From Gemmatimonadota bacterium (GTDB taxonomy: Bacteria > Gemmatimonadota > Gemmatimonadetes > Gemmatimonadales > Gemmatimonadaceae): a stretch of 64,000 nucleotides of DNA. The notes under the pieces are model-generated. The model was not told where the DNA came from and did no database searches. It saw nothing but the letters and a program-made list of their open reading frames with translations. Made by a program: the position numbers and the translations under genes. Each line of letters opens with the position of its first letter. The first letter of the stretch is position 1. The stretch covers positions 62,001 to 126,000 of the forward strand of contig JAPLKU010000003.1 in the NCBI GenBank assembly GCA_026387935.1. Direction: 5' to 3'. Below, one piece after another: positions 24,800 to 33,114 of the stretch.

Positions 24800-26825
24800 C
24801 TGCGGCCAGCTTCTTTTTCTCGCTCGGCACGTCCGGATACGCGTAGTCCTTCAGCCCGCGCACGTACTTCTGCATCCACTGGATCTCTTCCGTGTCACGG
24901 ACGCGCTGGTGCTTCAGCTTGCCGAAGCCGTGCGGCTCGTTGGGAAACCGAACGTAGCGCGACGGCACGTTGAACTTCTGCAGGCCCGCAAAAAAGTTCA
25001 TGCTCTGCGCCGGCGTGTCGGTGATGTCGTTGTCGCCATGCAGCAGCAGCGTCGGCGTCTTCACCTTGTTCACATAGGTGAGCGAACTCTTCTCGCGGAA
25101 CGCCTGCGCGTTGGTCCACGGGTCGCCACCGATGTACCAGAGACTCACGTCGAAGTTGAACCCCGGCCCGTATTCGCTCGTCCAGTCGCTCACCATCGCG
25201 CCGAGGCTCGCGGCCTTGAAGCGCGTGGTCTGGGTGATGGTCCAGCCGCCGAGTATGCCGCCGTACGACCAGCCGCGGAGTGAGATGCTGTCGGGCACGG
25301 TAAGGCCGCGCGCGATCATGGCGTCCACACCCGTCATGACGTCCTGGTAGTCGCCGCCGCCGATGTCGCCCATGTTACCGCGCATGAGTTTGTCGTCATA
25401 GCCCACGGAGCCGCGCACATTGGGCGAAATGAGCGCGTAGCCAAGTCCGTTGTAGACGTGCGCGATGGTGGAGAAGTTGTTCGTCCACGCGCCGGCAGGG
25501 CCGCCATGAATGTTGAGGATGAGTGGAATCGGTTTCTTGGCCGCTGGGTCATAGCCCGCCGGCGTGTGCACGAGGCCTTCGATGGTGAAGTCCTTCACGC
25601 TCTTCCACTGTACGACTTCGACTTTCCCCATGGCGATGGAGTCGCGCACCCAGGGGTTCGCGTCGGTAACTTGCACCTGACGGTCGGCTGTTTTTCCCAC
25701 TGTGCCAACGTAAAGATCGGCCGGCGTATTGAAGTCCTGATAGCTGTAGAGGTACTTGGTGCGGTCTTTCGACCAGGACGAGACGCCGATCAGTCCCTTC
25801 GTGCTGGCGAGCTCGTCCATCTTGCCTGAGGCCATGTCGAGGCGGCGCGGCCAACGGGCGGTGCCGTAGCCGCCGGCGAAGTAGATGTATTTGCCGTCCG
25901 GTGTGAAGACCGGATTGCCGATCTGCCCTGCGTGCGGCTGCGTGATCTTCTTGATCGCTTTGGTGTCCGCATCAATCGTGAAGAAGTCGCCGTTGCCCGA
26001 ATCCCACTTGTCGAGCGAGACGGCTTCGAAGACAATCGTGTGATTGTCCGGCGCCCAGGCCGGGCCGCTCTCGGGGCCCTTGTTGTCCGTCAGCTGTGTG
26101 ATCCCCTTCGATGCGATATCGATCAGGTACAGCTCGGCGGCGCCACCCGTGTTGCGCTTGTTGTCCGCGCGGGCTGATAGGACGATGCGTTTGCCGTCGG
26201 ACGAAACGTCCATCGCACCGATCGCCCAGTCGCGTTGCGTGAGGCGGGTGAGTTTCTTCGACGCGAGGTCGAAGGTCCAGAGATTGGACCAGCTCTCGGC
26301 GCTCTGCCCGTTGGAGCCCTCGTCCACATAGACATGGTCCCATCCGTCCTTCTTTTTCTTTTCGAGCACCGAGTCTTTTTCGGAGCGGCGGATGACGAAG
26401 AACTTTCCACTGGGATCAAGCGTCCAGTTCCCTTCGTTCTCCTTGAACTCAGTGAGCGCGAGCGCTTCGCCGCCGTCGAGTGACATCGAGTGCAGCTGCC
26501 GCACCTTGTTGACGGGGCGCAGGAAGTAAAGCGTGCGTGAATCCGGGGCCCAGATCATGTTGGCCGCGCCCGCCTCGCCGATAAACTGGCGCGCCGGAGT
26601 GGAGGCGTCGGTCGGTGCGAGCCACCACGTGGTCTTGGACGAATCGGTCGCGAAGTCGCGAGTAGCGCGGCTGTACAACGCCCACCGGCCATCGGGGCTG
26701 ATCTGTCCGCCGCCGACATTCACCATCCGGAATCCGTCGTCGAGGGTCATCGGACGCTTGGCCGACTGGGCCGGCAGTCCGACGGCAAATGCGAGCGCGA
26801 GTGCAACGGTGACGGTTCGCTTCAT
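24789..26825 (-). CDS. Exported S9 family peptidase (prolyl oligopeptidase/acylaminoacyl-peptidase type)
   Basis: A 678-residue exported serine peptidase with signal peptide (VTVALALAFAVGLPAQS). The first two thirds form a WD40-like propeller (MVNVGGGQISPDGRWALYSR, LTRLTQRDWAIGAMDVSSDG, IVFEAVSLDK, NPVFTPDGKYIYFAGG). The alpha/beta-hydrolase domain carries the nucleophile Ser520 in GWSYGG, the acid in HGDNDITDTP and the His in NEPHGFGKLK. The oxyanion strand is LILNIHGGPAGAW. Such enzymes trim oligopeptides in the periplasm. Its 3' end overlaps the VIT gene by 11 bases in convergent orientation. Confidence 0.93.
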   Translation of the reverse strand: MKRTVTVALALAFAVGLPAQSAKRPMTLDDGFRMVNVGGGQISPDGRWALYSRATRDFATDSSKTTWWLAPTDASTPARQFIGEAGAANMIWAPDSRTLYFLRPVNKVRQLHSMSLDGGEALALTEFKENEGNWTLDPSGKFFVIRRSEKDSVLEKKKKDGWDHVYVDEGSNGQSAESWSNLWTFDLASKKLTRLTQRDWAIGAMDVSSDGKRIVLSARADNKRNTGGAAELYLIDIASKGITQLTDNKGPESGPAWAPDNHTIVFEAVSLDKWDSGNGDFFTIDADTKAIKKITQPHAGQIGNPVFTPDGKYIYFAGGYGTARWPRRLDMASGKMDELASTKGLIGVSSWSKDRTKYLYSYQDFNTPADLYVGTVGKTADRQVQVTDANPWVRDSIAMGKVEVVQWKSVKDFTIEGLVHTPAGYDPAAKKPIPLILNIHGGPAGAWTNNFSTIAHVYNGLGYALISPNVRGSVGYDDKLMRGNMGDIGGGDYQDVMTGVDAMIARGLTVPDSISLRGWSYGGILGGWTITQTTRFKAASLGAMVSDWTSEYGPGFNFDVSLWYIGGDPWTNAQAFREKSSLTYVNKVKTPTLLLHGDNDITDTPAQSMNFFAGLQKFNVPSRYVRFPNEPHGFGKLKHQRVRDTEEIQWMQKYVRGLKDYAYPDVPSEKKKLAAAIP

Positions 26826-26953
26826 ATGACTGGTTCAAGGAGAGGTTCGATGCAGCCTATAAAGTGCAGTGCGGAGTCGCCCTAAGCCATACGCAACCCG
26901 ATCCCTGCTGCCGACAGCGCCAATCCAGACACCCTCCCCCAGTGAGGCCGCGG

Positions 26954-27430
26954 ATGGCCCCCACGACCGCGACCGGTGCAACGCCGTGCTCAGCCCGGCT
27001 TCGTTCACTCGACATCATTCGCGGACGTCATCTGGATGCTCGGGTGGTGCGTGGTGCTCCTCGCCGGGCTCGTGAGTCTCGCACCGTACTGGTCGTTCAT
27101 CTATCCGGCGAACACCGAGCCGGCATTCGGCATCGCCGTGCTCTCTGTGCTCGTGCCCAGGATTGTCGTGATGGTCGCGTGCCGATGTTTTACTATCTCC
27201 TGGACCTCCCGGCGATTCACATCGCGGCGGTCGTGGTGTCGCTCATTCGGAGCGGCGCCGTGATCCCTCAGATGGTCGGCAACTTCCCACTCAACACGCC
27301 ACATATGCCGGACGGATATCGGTGGAGCTTGCCCCTCCTCTACCTGGTGTGGGCGATTGTCATCGTCGCGATTCTCTATCCAGCCTGTCGCTGGTACGCG
27401 GCCCGAAAGGCGCGCAATCCCGGTGGGTGA
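26954..27430 (+). pseudogene. Relic of a DUF1624/HGSNAT-type membrane acyltransferase
   Basis: Three blocks of one family remain, in two frames. ATG 26954 gives SARLRSLDIIRG (the N-terminal family motif). The next block is in the other forward frame: ADVIWMLGWCVVLLAGLVSL and SVLVPRIVVMVA. The third returns to the first frame: GRVPMFYYLLDLPAIHIAAV, then GYRWSLPLLYLVWAIVIVAI and CRWYAARKARN to the stop at 27430. In intact relatives about 60 to 100 residues separate each pair of blocks, so two large internal deletions have occurred, each changing the frame. The protein cannot be functional. An intact distant relative is at 6794-8002. An ABC exporter gene starts 19 bases later. Confidence 0.8.
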
Positions 27431-27448
27431 ATTCAATACATTGAGTGC

Positions 27449-29437
27449 GTGACTGAACCACCGCATCCGTCGCCGAAACCGTCGCGCCCGCGCACGTCGC
27501 GCAACCGCTTCGACGAGTTTGTAGACGACTACAAGCACCGACGCCTCGACGATAAACTCGAAGAGCACACGCTCGGCGCGACGGACAAACCGCCGGCTGG
27601 CGCGAGAGCCTCGACGCCGGCACCCGCAAAGGGTTTGCTCGCCGCCAAGCTCACGCCGAAGCGCCGCGAATCACTCCGCGAATACATCCGGTGGCTGAAA
27701 CCGCACCGTAACGCCGTTATCTGGTTCACGGTGCTGGCGCTGATCGTTGCGGGTTTGCAGATGATCGAGCCGCTGTTCATGCGGTACATCGTGGACAATG
27801 TGCTGCTGGTGAGCGGAGTGGACACGGCAACCCGCATCTCGCGGTTGAATCTCGCCGGCGCCGTATTCCTCATCGCGATCATTTCGCAAAACCTGCTCAA
27901 CGCGTTCAAGGATTTCCGTCAGCGCAAGCTGAATGTGAAGGTGATGCTGTCGCTGCGTCGCTCGCTCTTTGACCGGTTGCTCAACCTGCCGCTCCCCAAG
28001 CTCTGGGAGATGAAGACGGGCGGAATCCTCTCCCGCCTGACGGGCGACGTGGACACGACGACCGGCCTGCTCCAGCTGGCGATCGTCTCGCCGGCGCTGT
28101 CCTTGATTCGCCTTCTCATCGCGATCAGCGTGCTCACGGCGCTCAACTGGCGCCTCGCGCTCACCGCGCTGGCGATCATCCCCGGCATCATGCTGATCAG
28201 CTTCATCTCGGCAAAGCGGATCAGACCGATCTATAGAAGCATCAGAAAGGATGTCGAACAGATCGACGGGCGTGTGGGCGAGACCTTCTCCGGCATTCGG
28301 GTGGTACGCGCGTTCCGCCGCGAGATCTACGAGCTCCTCGAGTACATGCGCGGTCGCCACACGGTGCTGCGCAAGGAGATGTTCGCGCAGCGCCGCGAGA
28401 TGATTATCTGGACGTCCTGGGGCTTGCTCATGGGCGCCGTGAACGTCGTCATCGTGTGGTATGGTGGCTACCTGAATATCCAGAAGGCCGCGACTGTCGG
28501 CGACATCATGGCGTTTCAGTGGTACACCTTCCTGCTACTGAACCCCGTCTGGAACATCGTCAACTCGTTTTCCGAGCTGCAGCGTTCGCTGGCGGCGATG
28601 GAGCGTGTCTTCGAGATTCTCGCGCTGCCAGCCGACAAACCCGACCGCCCCGGCGCGATGAATGCGCCCTCGCACGTAGACGCGATCACCTTCGAGAACG
28701 TCGCGTTTGAGTATCGCGAGGGTCGCCCAGTCGTGAAGGATTTCAGCGTGACGGTACCGAGTGGATCGGTGGTGGCACTCGTTGGGCGGAGCGGCGCCGG
28801 CAAGACGACGATCACCGACATCGTCGCCCGTTTCCACAACCCGACGAGCGGGCGCGTCCTGCTCAACGGCGTGGACATTCGCGACTACCGGCTCGGCACC
28901 TACCGCGATCTACTCGCGATTGTGCAACAGTCCGTATTCCTCTTTGACGGCACGATTCGCGAAAACATCGCGTACGGCCGTCAGGACGCCACGGACCCCG
29001 ATGTCGAAGAAGCTGCGCGGCTCGCGAACGCACACGAGTTCATCGAGAAACTCCCCGAAGGCTACGAGACCATCGTCGGCGAGCGCGGCGTGAAGCTCTC
29101 GGGTGGCCAGCAGCAGCGGCTCGCGATCGCGCGCGCAATCGTGAAGAAGCCTGCAATTCTGATTCTCGACGAGGCCACGAGTAATCTCGACACCGAAAGC
29201 GAGCAGCTCATCCAGGCGTCGATGGCGGGCCTCCTCGCGGGACGCACGACCTTCGTGATCGCCCATCGGCTCTCGACGGTGCACCGCGCCGACCTCATTT
29301 TGCTCATGGCAGACGGCGCGATCGTCGAACGCGGCACGCATGAGGAACTGATGGCGGCCCGCGGCGTCTATCATGAAATGGTGCAGCGACAGATGGAGTC
29401 GCACGGCGAGCAGGGCGAATCGGTGCTGAGCGCATAG
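27449..29437 (+). CDS. ABC exporter, fused permease and ATPase (MsbA/lipid A exporter-like)
   Basis: A 662-residue half-transporter expected to act as a homodimer. It starts at GTG 27449 and has an unusually long, charged, Pro-rich cytoplasmic N-terminus of about 80 residues (EPPHPSPKPSRPRTSRNRF). The transmembrane domain (about 90-370) has type IV exporter text: MIEPLFMRYIVDNVLL, RSLFDRLLNLPLPKLWEMKT, GGILSRLTGDVDTTTGLLQL and GIRVVRAFRRE. The nucleotide-binding domain has Walker A GRSGAGKTT at 446-454, signature LSGGQ at 550-554 and Walker B ILILDEAT around Asp574; the H-loop is FVIAHRLSTV. The cargo is unknown; lipids or drugs are usual for this branch. Confidence 0.93.
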   Translation: MTEPPHPSPKPSRPRTSRNRFDEFVDDYKHRRLDDKLEEHTLGATDKPPAGARASTPAPAKGLLAAKLTPKRRESLREYIRWLKPHRNAVIWFTVLALIVAGLQMIEPLFMRYIVDNVLLVSGVDTATRISRLNLAGAVFLIAIISQNLLNAFKDFRQRKLNVKVMLSLRRSLFDRLLNLPLPKLWEMKTGGILSRLTGDVDTTTGLLQLAIVSPALSLIRLLIAISVLTALNWRLALTALAIIPGIMLISFISAKRIRPIYRSIRKDVEQIDGRVGETFSGIRVVRAFRREIYELLEYMRGRHTVLRKEMFAQRREMIIWTSWGLLMGAVNVVIVWYGGYLNIQKAATVGDIMAFQWYTFLLLNPVWNIVNSFSELQRSLAAMERVFEILALPADKPDRPGAMNAPSHVDAITFENVAFEYREGRPVVKDFSVTVPSGSVVALVGRSGAGKTTITDIVARFHNPTSGRVLLNGVDIRDYRLGTYRDLLAIVQQSVFLFDGTIRENIAYGRQDATDPDVEEAARLANAHEFIEKLPEGYETIVGERGVKLSGGQQQRLAIARAIVKKPAILILDEATSNLDTESEQLIQASMAGLLAGRTTFVIAHRLSTVHRADLILLMADGAIVERGTHEELMAARGVYHEMVQRQMESHGEQGESVLSA

Positions 29438-29532
29438 CAGGTGAGGGAACGCGGCAAGGGATAACAGTACTCCTTGAATTCTGCGAGCTCGAAAGACATC
29501 AATCCACGCGCGTCTTACTCTGGAGATTTGCA

Positions 29533-29988
29533 ATGAGAGCGATTCCGATCATCCTCGCCGCTGTCTGCATTTCCACGGTTGCCGCATGCGGCGGCATGAC
29601 GCAGTCGACGGCGGGCAGCACACTGATGCCACAGGCAGTTCCCGCTGGCACGCTGGCGCAGATCTACTACTGGCACGCGAAGCCTGGCAAACTCGAGGAG
29701 TACAGCCGATACATTCGCGACCTCGCCGAGCCGATCGATCACGAGGCCCAGCGCAGGGGCGCGTTTCTGAGCGTGACGACCTATGTCGCGCACGATACGG
29801 CGAGCGCCTGGACGCACATGCGCGTGTTCATTCTGCGCGACTCCCTTCAATTGAAGGGACTTTCCGGCGCGCTCGACAGCGCCGGCATCCGGCTCGAGCC
29901 CGACAGCACGAAACGCCGAGTCCGTGGCGCGTACTCCGCGTCGCTGCGGGACCGCGTTGGCGCTGTGACGGTGGAACTGCTCCGATGA
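29533..29988 (+). CDS. Small exported lipoprotein, possible alpha-beta barrel
   Basis: A 151-residue protein with a lipoprotein signal (IPIILAAVCISTVAAC, Cys as the lipidated residue). GGAG at 29521-29524 sits 8 bases before the ATG. After a Ser/Thr linker the body reads AQIYYWHAKPGKLEEYSRYI, DLAEPIDHEAQRRGAFLSVT and WTHMRVFILRDSLQ. This beta-alpha-beta order resembles the dimeric ferredoxin-like fold of monooxygenase/EthD-type proteins, but I do not recognise the family. The stop overlaps the start of the next gene (ATGA at 29985-29988). Confidence 0.65.
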   Translation: MRAIPIILAAVCISTVAACGGMTQSTAGSTLMPQAVPAGTLAQIYYWHAKPGKLEEYSRYIRDLAEPIDHEAQRRGAFLSVTTYVAHDTASAWTHMRVFILRDSLQLKGLSGALDSAGIRLEPDSTKRRVRGAYSASLRDRVGAVTVELLR

Positions 29989-30503
29989 TCGCTGCGCGAC
30001 AGTTGGTACTCGCGCTGGCGGCTCCGTTGGTGTTGGCGGCACAGGGCGCGCCAACAAAGGCGGACATCGTCGCCGCCGCCCGCGACGTAATGACCCGCGC
30101 GCGCTACGCGACGCTGGCCACCAACGGACCGGGCGCGCAGCCGCAGGCGCGCATTGTCGATCCGATGCTCCCTGACAAGGACATGATCGTCTGGATCGGC
30201 ACAAACTCGCTCACGCGCAAGCTCGCCGAGATTCGAGCGAACAACCACGTCACCCTGCTCTACTTCGACGCCAAGGGCCTCGAGTACGTGACTCTGCTGG
30301 GGACGGCTGACATCGTCACCGATAAAACCGAGGCGGCGAAGCACTGGAAGGCCGAGTGGGAGCCCTTCTACAAGAAGGGTGCTGCCGGCGCTGATTTCGC
30401 CCTGATTCGCGTTCGCGCCAACCGCCTCGAAGTCGTGAGCCCGAGTCATAAGCTTGTGAACGACCCCCCGAACTGGCGACCGGCCGGAGTGAACCTCCCG
30501 TAG
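29985..30503 (+). CDS. Exported pyridoxamine 5'-phosphate oxidase-like flavin-binding protein
   Basis: A 172-residue protein with a signal peptide (RQLVLALAAPLVLAAQ) followed by the split-barrel fold of the PNPOx/general-stress-protein-26 family. Landmarks are YATLATNGPGAQPQARIVDP, DMIVWIGTNSLTRKLAEIRA, NNHVTLLYFDAKG and YVTLLGTADIV, with the ending PSHKLVNDPPNWRPAG. Most members bind FMN, F420 or haem in the cytoplasm, so the signal peptide is unusual. It begins by a 4-base overlap with the lipoprotein gene, and the two probably work together. Confidence 0.82.
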   Translation: MIAARQLVLALAAPLVLAAQGAPTKADIVAAARDVMTRARYATLATNGPGAQPQARIVDPMLPDKDMIVWIGTNSLTRKLAEIRANNHVTLLYFDAKGLEYVTLLGTADIVTDKTEAAKHWKAEWEPFYKKGAAGADFALIRVRANRLEVVSPSHKLVNDPPNWRPAGVNLP

Positions 30504-30634
30504 CGCAACACCGGCCGACCGGCACGGATCGATCCGCCACGGTCGCAGCGAGCCGCCTCACGCAGCCGTATGTTTTGTGACTGCGGCGCGATAGCGCCGA
30601 CCGTGACCACCGCCCCACCACGAAGGGTTTCCAT

Positions 30635-32866
30635 ATGAAGAAGATCGGCCTCCTCCTCGCTGCGGTCTTTGCGTACCACACGCCCAACGCGAACACGACA
30701 CCGACGACTGCCGAACTCGTGCGCTGGCAGGCCCAGGCGCAGAACGTCACCATCACGCGCGACGACTGGGGCATTCCCCACGTGCGCGGCAAGACGGACG
30801 CCGACGTGGTGTTCGGCGCGATGTACGCGCAGGCCGAAGACGACTTCAACCGCGCCGAGACGAACTTCATCACGTCGCAGGGTCGCACCGCCGAGGCCGA
30901 AGGCGAGAGCGCGATCTACCGCGACCTCAGGATGAAGCTGTTCATCGATCCGGATTCAATGAAGAAGATCTATGGCACGAGCCCGGAATGGCTGCAAAAG
31001 CTGATGGTCTCGTGGGCCGACGGCCTCAACTTCTACCTCGCGAAGCATCCTGAAGTGAAGCCGCGCGTGATCACGAAATTCGAACCCTGGATGGCGCTCA
31101 CCTTTAGTGAAGGCAGCATTGGCAACGATATCGACGGTGTGAACGTGCCGCAGTTGCAGGCGTTTTACGGCAACGGGCCGGTGAAACTCTCGAGCATGCA
31201 CTCGGGTTCGCAATTCGACCGCGCGGCACGCGCGGCTGATGCCGCGAAGCGTGTTGAAGACGCCATCGACAAAGAACCGGGCGGCTCGAACGGCATGGCG
31301 GTCTCGCCGAAGAACACGAAGAATGGTCGCGCGCTGCTGCTCATTAATCCGCACACGTCGTTCTTCTTCCGCGAAGAACTCCAGATGACGAGCGACGAAG
31401 GCCTGAATGCGTACGGCGCATCTACCTGGGGCCAGTTCTTCATCTATCAGGGCTTCAACAGCACCGCCGGCTGGATGCACACGACGAGTGCGGCCGACCG
31501 CTCCGACGAGTTCCTCGAGACGGTGACCGAAAAGGGCGGCAAGTACTTCTACAAGTACGGGAGCGAGGAACGGCCATTCATCGTCAAGACAATTACGGTG
31601 CCGTACAAGAGCGGCGCGACGATGGCCGAGAAGAAATTCACGGTCTACTACACGCACTTCGGTCCGGTCGTCCGATCGGCGGGCGGGAAGTGGGTGGCGG
31701 TTCGCATCATGCAGGAGCCGCTCAAGGCGCTGACACAGAGTTACACGCGCACGAAGGCGAAGAACCTCGCCGAGTTCAACAAGACGATGGCACTGAACAC
31801 GAACTCGTCGAACAACACGCTCTTCGCGGACGCTGAGGGCAACATCGCCTACCTGCACGCGAACTTCCTGCCGCAGCGCGACACAAAGTTCGACTGGCGG
31901 CAGCCGGTGGATGGCAGCGACGCGGCAACGGAGTGGGGGGCACTGCTCCCCTTCGACAAAGCGCCGAACGCGATCAATCCGAACAGCGGCTGGGTGTACA
32001 ACTCGAACGATTGGCCCTGGGCCGCGGCGGGTCCCGACAGCCCCAAGCAGGCAAACTTCCCGGCCTGGGTGGACAACGGCAGTGAATCGGCGCGCGGGCG
32101 ACATGCGGTGATCGTCCTCTCCAACAAGAAGGACTTCACGCCAGCTGGCCTACGGGACGCGGCGTACGACTCGTACATGCCGGGGTTCGACAAGTCGATT
32201 CCTGCGCTGGTGAAGGCGTGGGATGCCGCGCCGGCATCGAACCCGCTCAAGGCGAAGCTCGCCGACCAGATCGAGTTGCTGCGGAAGTGGGATCTGCGCT
32301 GGAGCGTGACCTCGGTGCCGACGTCGCTCGCGATGTTCTACACGCCTGAACTTGGACGCGTTGCCGGTGGTGGTCGCGGTGGCCGTCGCGGTGGTGCCGC
32401 AGCCGCCGAGCCCTCGGGCGACCAGCTGCTGCAGGCGCTCGACGCGGCGTGCACGAAACTCACTGCCGACTTCGGCAAGTGCAACACGCCCTGGGGCGAT
32501 ATCAATCGCTTCCAGCGCCTCAACAACAAGATCGACTCGGAGTTCGACGACAGCGCGCCGAGCACACCGGTCGGATTCCCGTCGGCCGGACAGTCGGGAA
32601 CGCTGGCGTCGTTCGCCGCGCGCGCGTATCCGAACACGAAGAAGTGGTACGGCTCGAGCGGCAACAGCTTTGTGTCGGTGGTGGAGTTCGGAAAGGACAG
32701 CGTGCGCGCGAAGGCCGTGACCGCGGGTGGACTGAACAGCGTGGTCGGGTCGAAGCACTTCAACGACCAGGGCGTGCGCTATTCGACGGGCGACCTGCGC
32801 GACGTATACTACTATCCGAACCAGCTCAAGGCGCACACCGAAAAGGTGTATAAGCCGGGGAACTAG
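30635..32866 (+). CDS. Exported penicillin acylase family amidase (N-terminal nucleophile hydrolase)
   Basis: A 743-residue precursor that would self-cleave into alpha and beta chains. A short signal (KIGLLLAAVFAYHTPNA) precedes the alpha-chain text VTITRDDWGIPHVRGKTDAD. The nucleophile is Ser218 at the cleavage point in PGGSNGMAVSP, the beta-chain N-terminus of this family. Further conserved text is ALLLINPHTSFF, GFNSTAGWMHTTSAADRSDE and the Asn in NTNSSNNTLFAD. Relatives deacylate penicillins, N-acyl homoserine lactones or other amides; specificity is not readable. A Gly/Arg tract (GGGRGGRRGGA, about 32364-32400) lies in the C-terminal third. A palindromic element follows. Confidence 0.92.
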   Translation: MKKIGLLLAAVFAYHTPNANTTPTTAELVRWQAQAQNVTITRDDWGIPHVRGKTDADVVFGAMYAQAEDDFNRAETNFITSQGRTAEAEGESAIYRDLRMKLFIDPDSMKKIYGTSPEWLQKLMVSWADGLNFYLAKHPEVKPRVITKFEPWMALTFSEGSIGNDIDGVNVPQLQAFYGNGPVKLSSMHSGSQFDRAARAADAAKRVEDAIDKEPGGSNGMAVSPKNTKNGRALLLINPHTSFFFREELQMTSDEGLNAYGASTWGQFFIYQGFNSTAGWMHTTSAADRSDEFLETVTEKGGKYFYKYGSEERPFIVKTITVPYKSGATMAEKKFTVYYTHFGPVVRSAGGKWVAVRIMQEPLKALTQSYTRTKAKNLAEFNKTMALNTNSSNNTLFADAEGNIAYLHANFLPQRDTKFDWRQPVDGSDAATEWGALLPFDKAPNAINPNSGWVYNSNDWPWAAAGPDSPKQANFPAWVDNGSESARGRHAVIVLSNKKDFTPAGLRDAAYDSYMPGFDKSIPALVKAWDAAPASNPLKAKLADQIELLRKWDLRWSVTSVPTSLAMFYTPELGRVAGGGRGGRRGGAAAAEPSGDQLLQALDAACTKLTADFGKCNTPWGDINRFQRLNNKIDSEFDDSAPSTPVGFPSAGQSGTLASFAARAYPNTKKWYGSSGNSFVSVVEFGKDSVRAKAVTAGGLNSVVGSKHFNDQGVRYSTGDLRDVYYYPNQLKAHTEKVYKPGN

Positions 32867-32878
32867 CTCCGAGAGAGA

Positions 32879-33048
32879 AACCGCGGAGATCCACAGAGCA
32901 ACTGCACGGAGAAAACGCGGAGACTACAACTGACTGGGGGAACTGCAACGACAGCCTGAATGGCGAACTGTCTTTGCAGTTCCCCCAAGTTTTTGTAGTT
33001 GCGGTCTCAGCGGCTTCTCCGCCCTCGTCTCTGCGAATCTCCGCGGTT
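32879..33048. repeat. Intergenic palindromic element, copy 2
   Basis: Lies between co-directional penicillin acylase and S9 peptidase genes. The outer arms are AACCGCGGAGAT at 32879-32890 and its complement at 33037-33048. The inner GGAGAAAACGCGGAGAC at about 32909-32924 resembles copy 1. The central hairpin is nearly the same as in copy 1, but the loop and flanks differ, so pairing is kept better than sequence. Confidence 0.83.
32935..32994 (+). terminator. Central hairpin of palindromic element copy 2
   Basis: A 20-base stem (32935-32954 with 32968-32987) with one mismatch, a 13-base loop and T5 at 32990-32994. It is a plausible factor-independent terminator for the penicillin acylase gene, ahead of a fresh promoter for the downstream peptidase. 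Confidence 0.65.
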
Positions 33049-33114
33049 CCGCAGTTGGCGCATGCGCGGACCGAGTGCGAGATTCGAACCCGTCCCCTCC
33101 ACCCAGACGGTCGC

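Noticed and set aside
33070-33110. A tRNA T-arm-like stretch on the minus strand (GGGTTCGAATC, at 33081-33092)
   Set aside because: No matching acceptor stem, D-arm or anticodon arm could be built within 100 bases on the correct side, and the T-stem has a mismatch. Possibly an old tRNA fragment, but not a tRNA gene.
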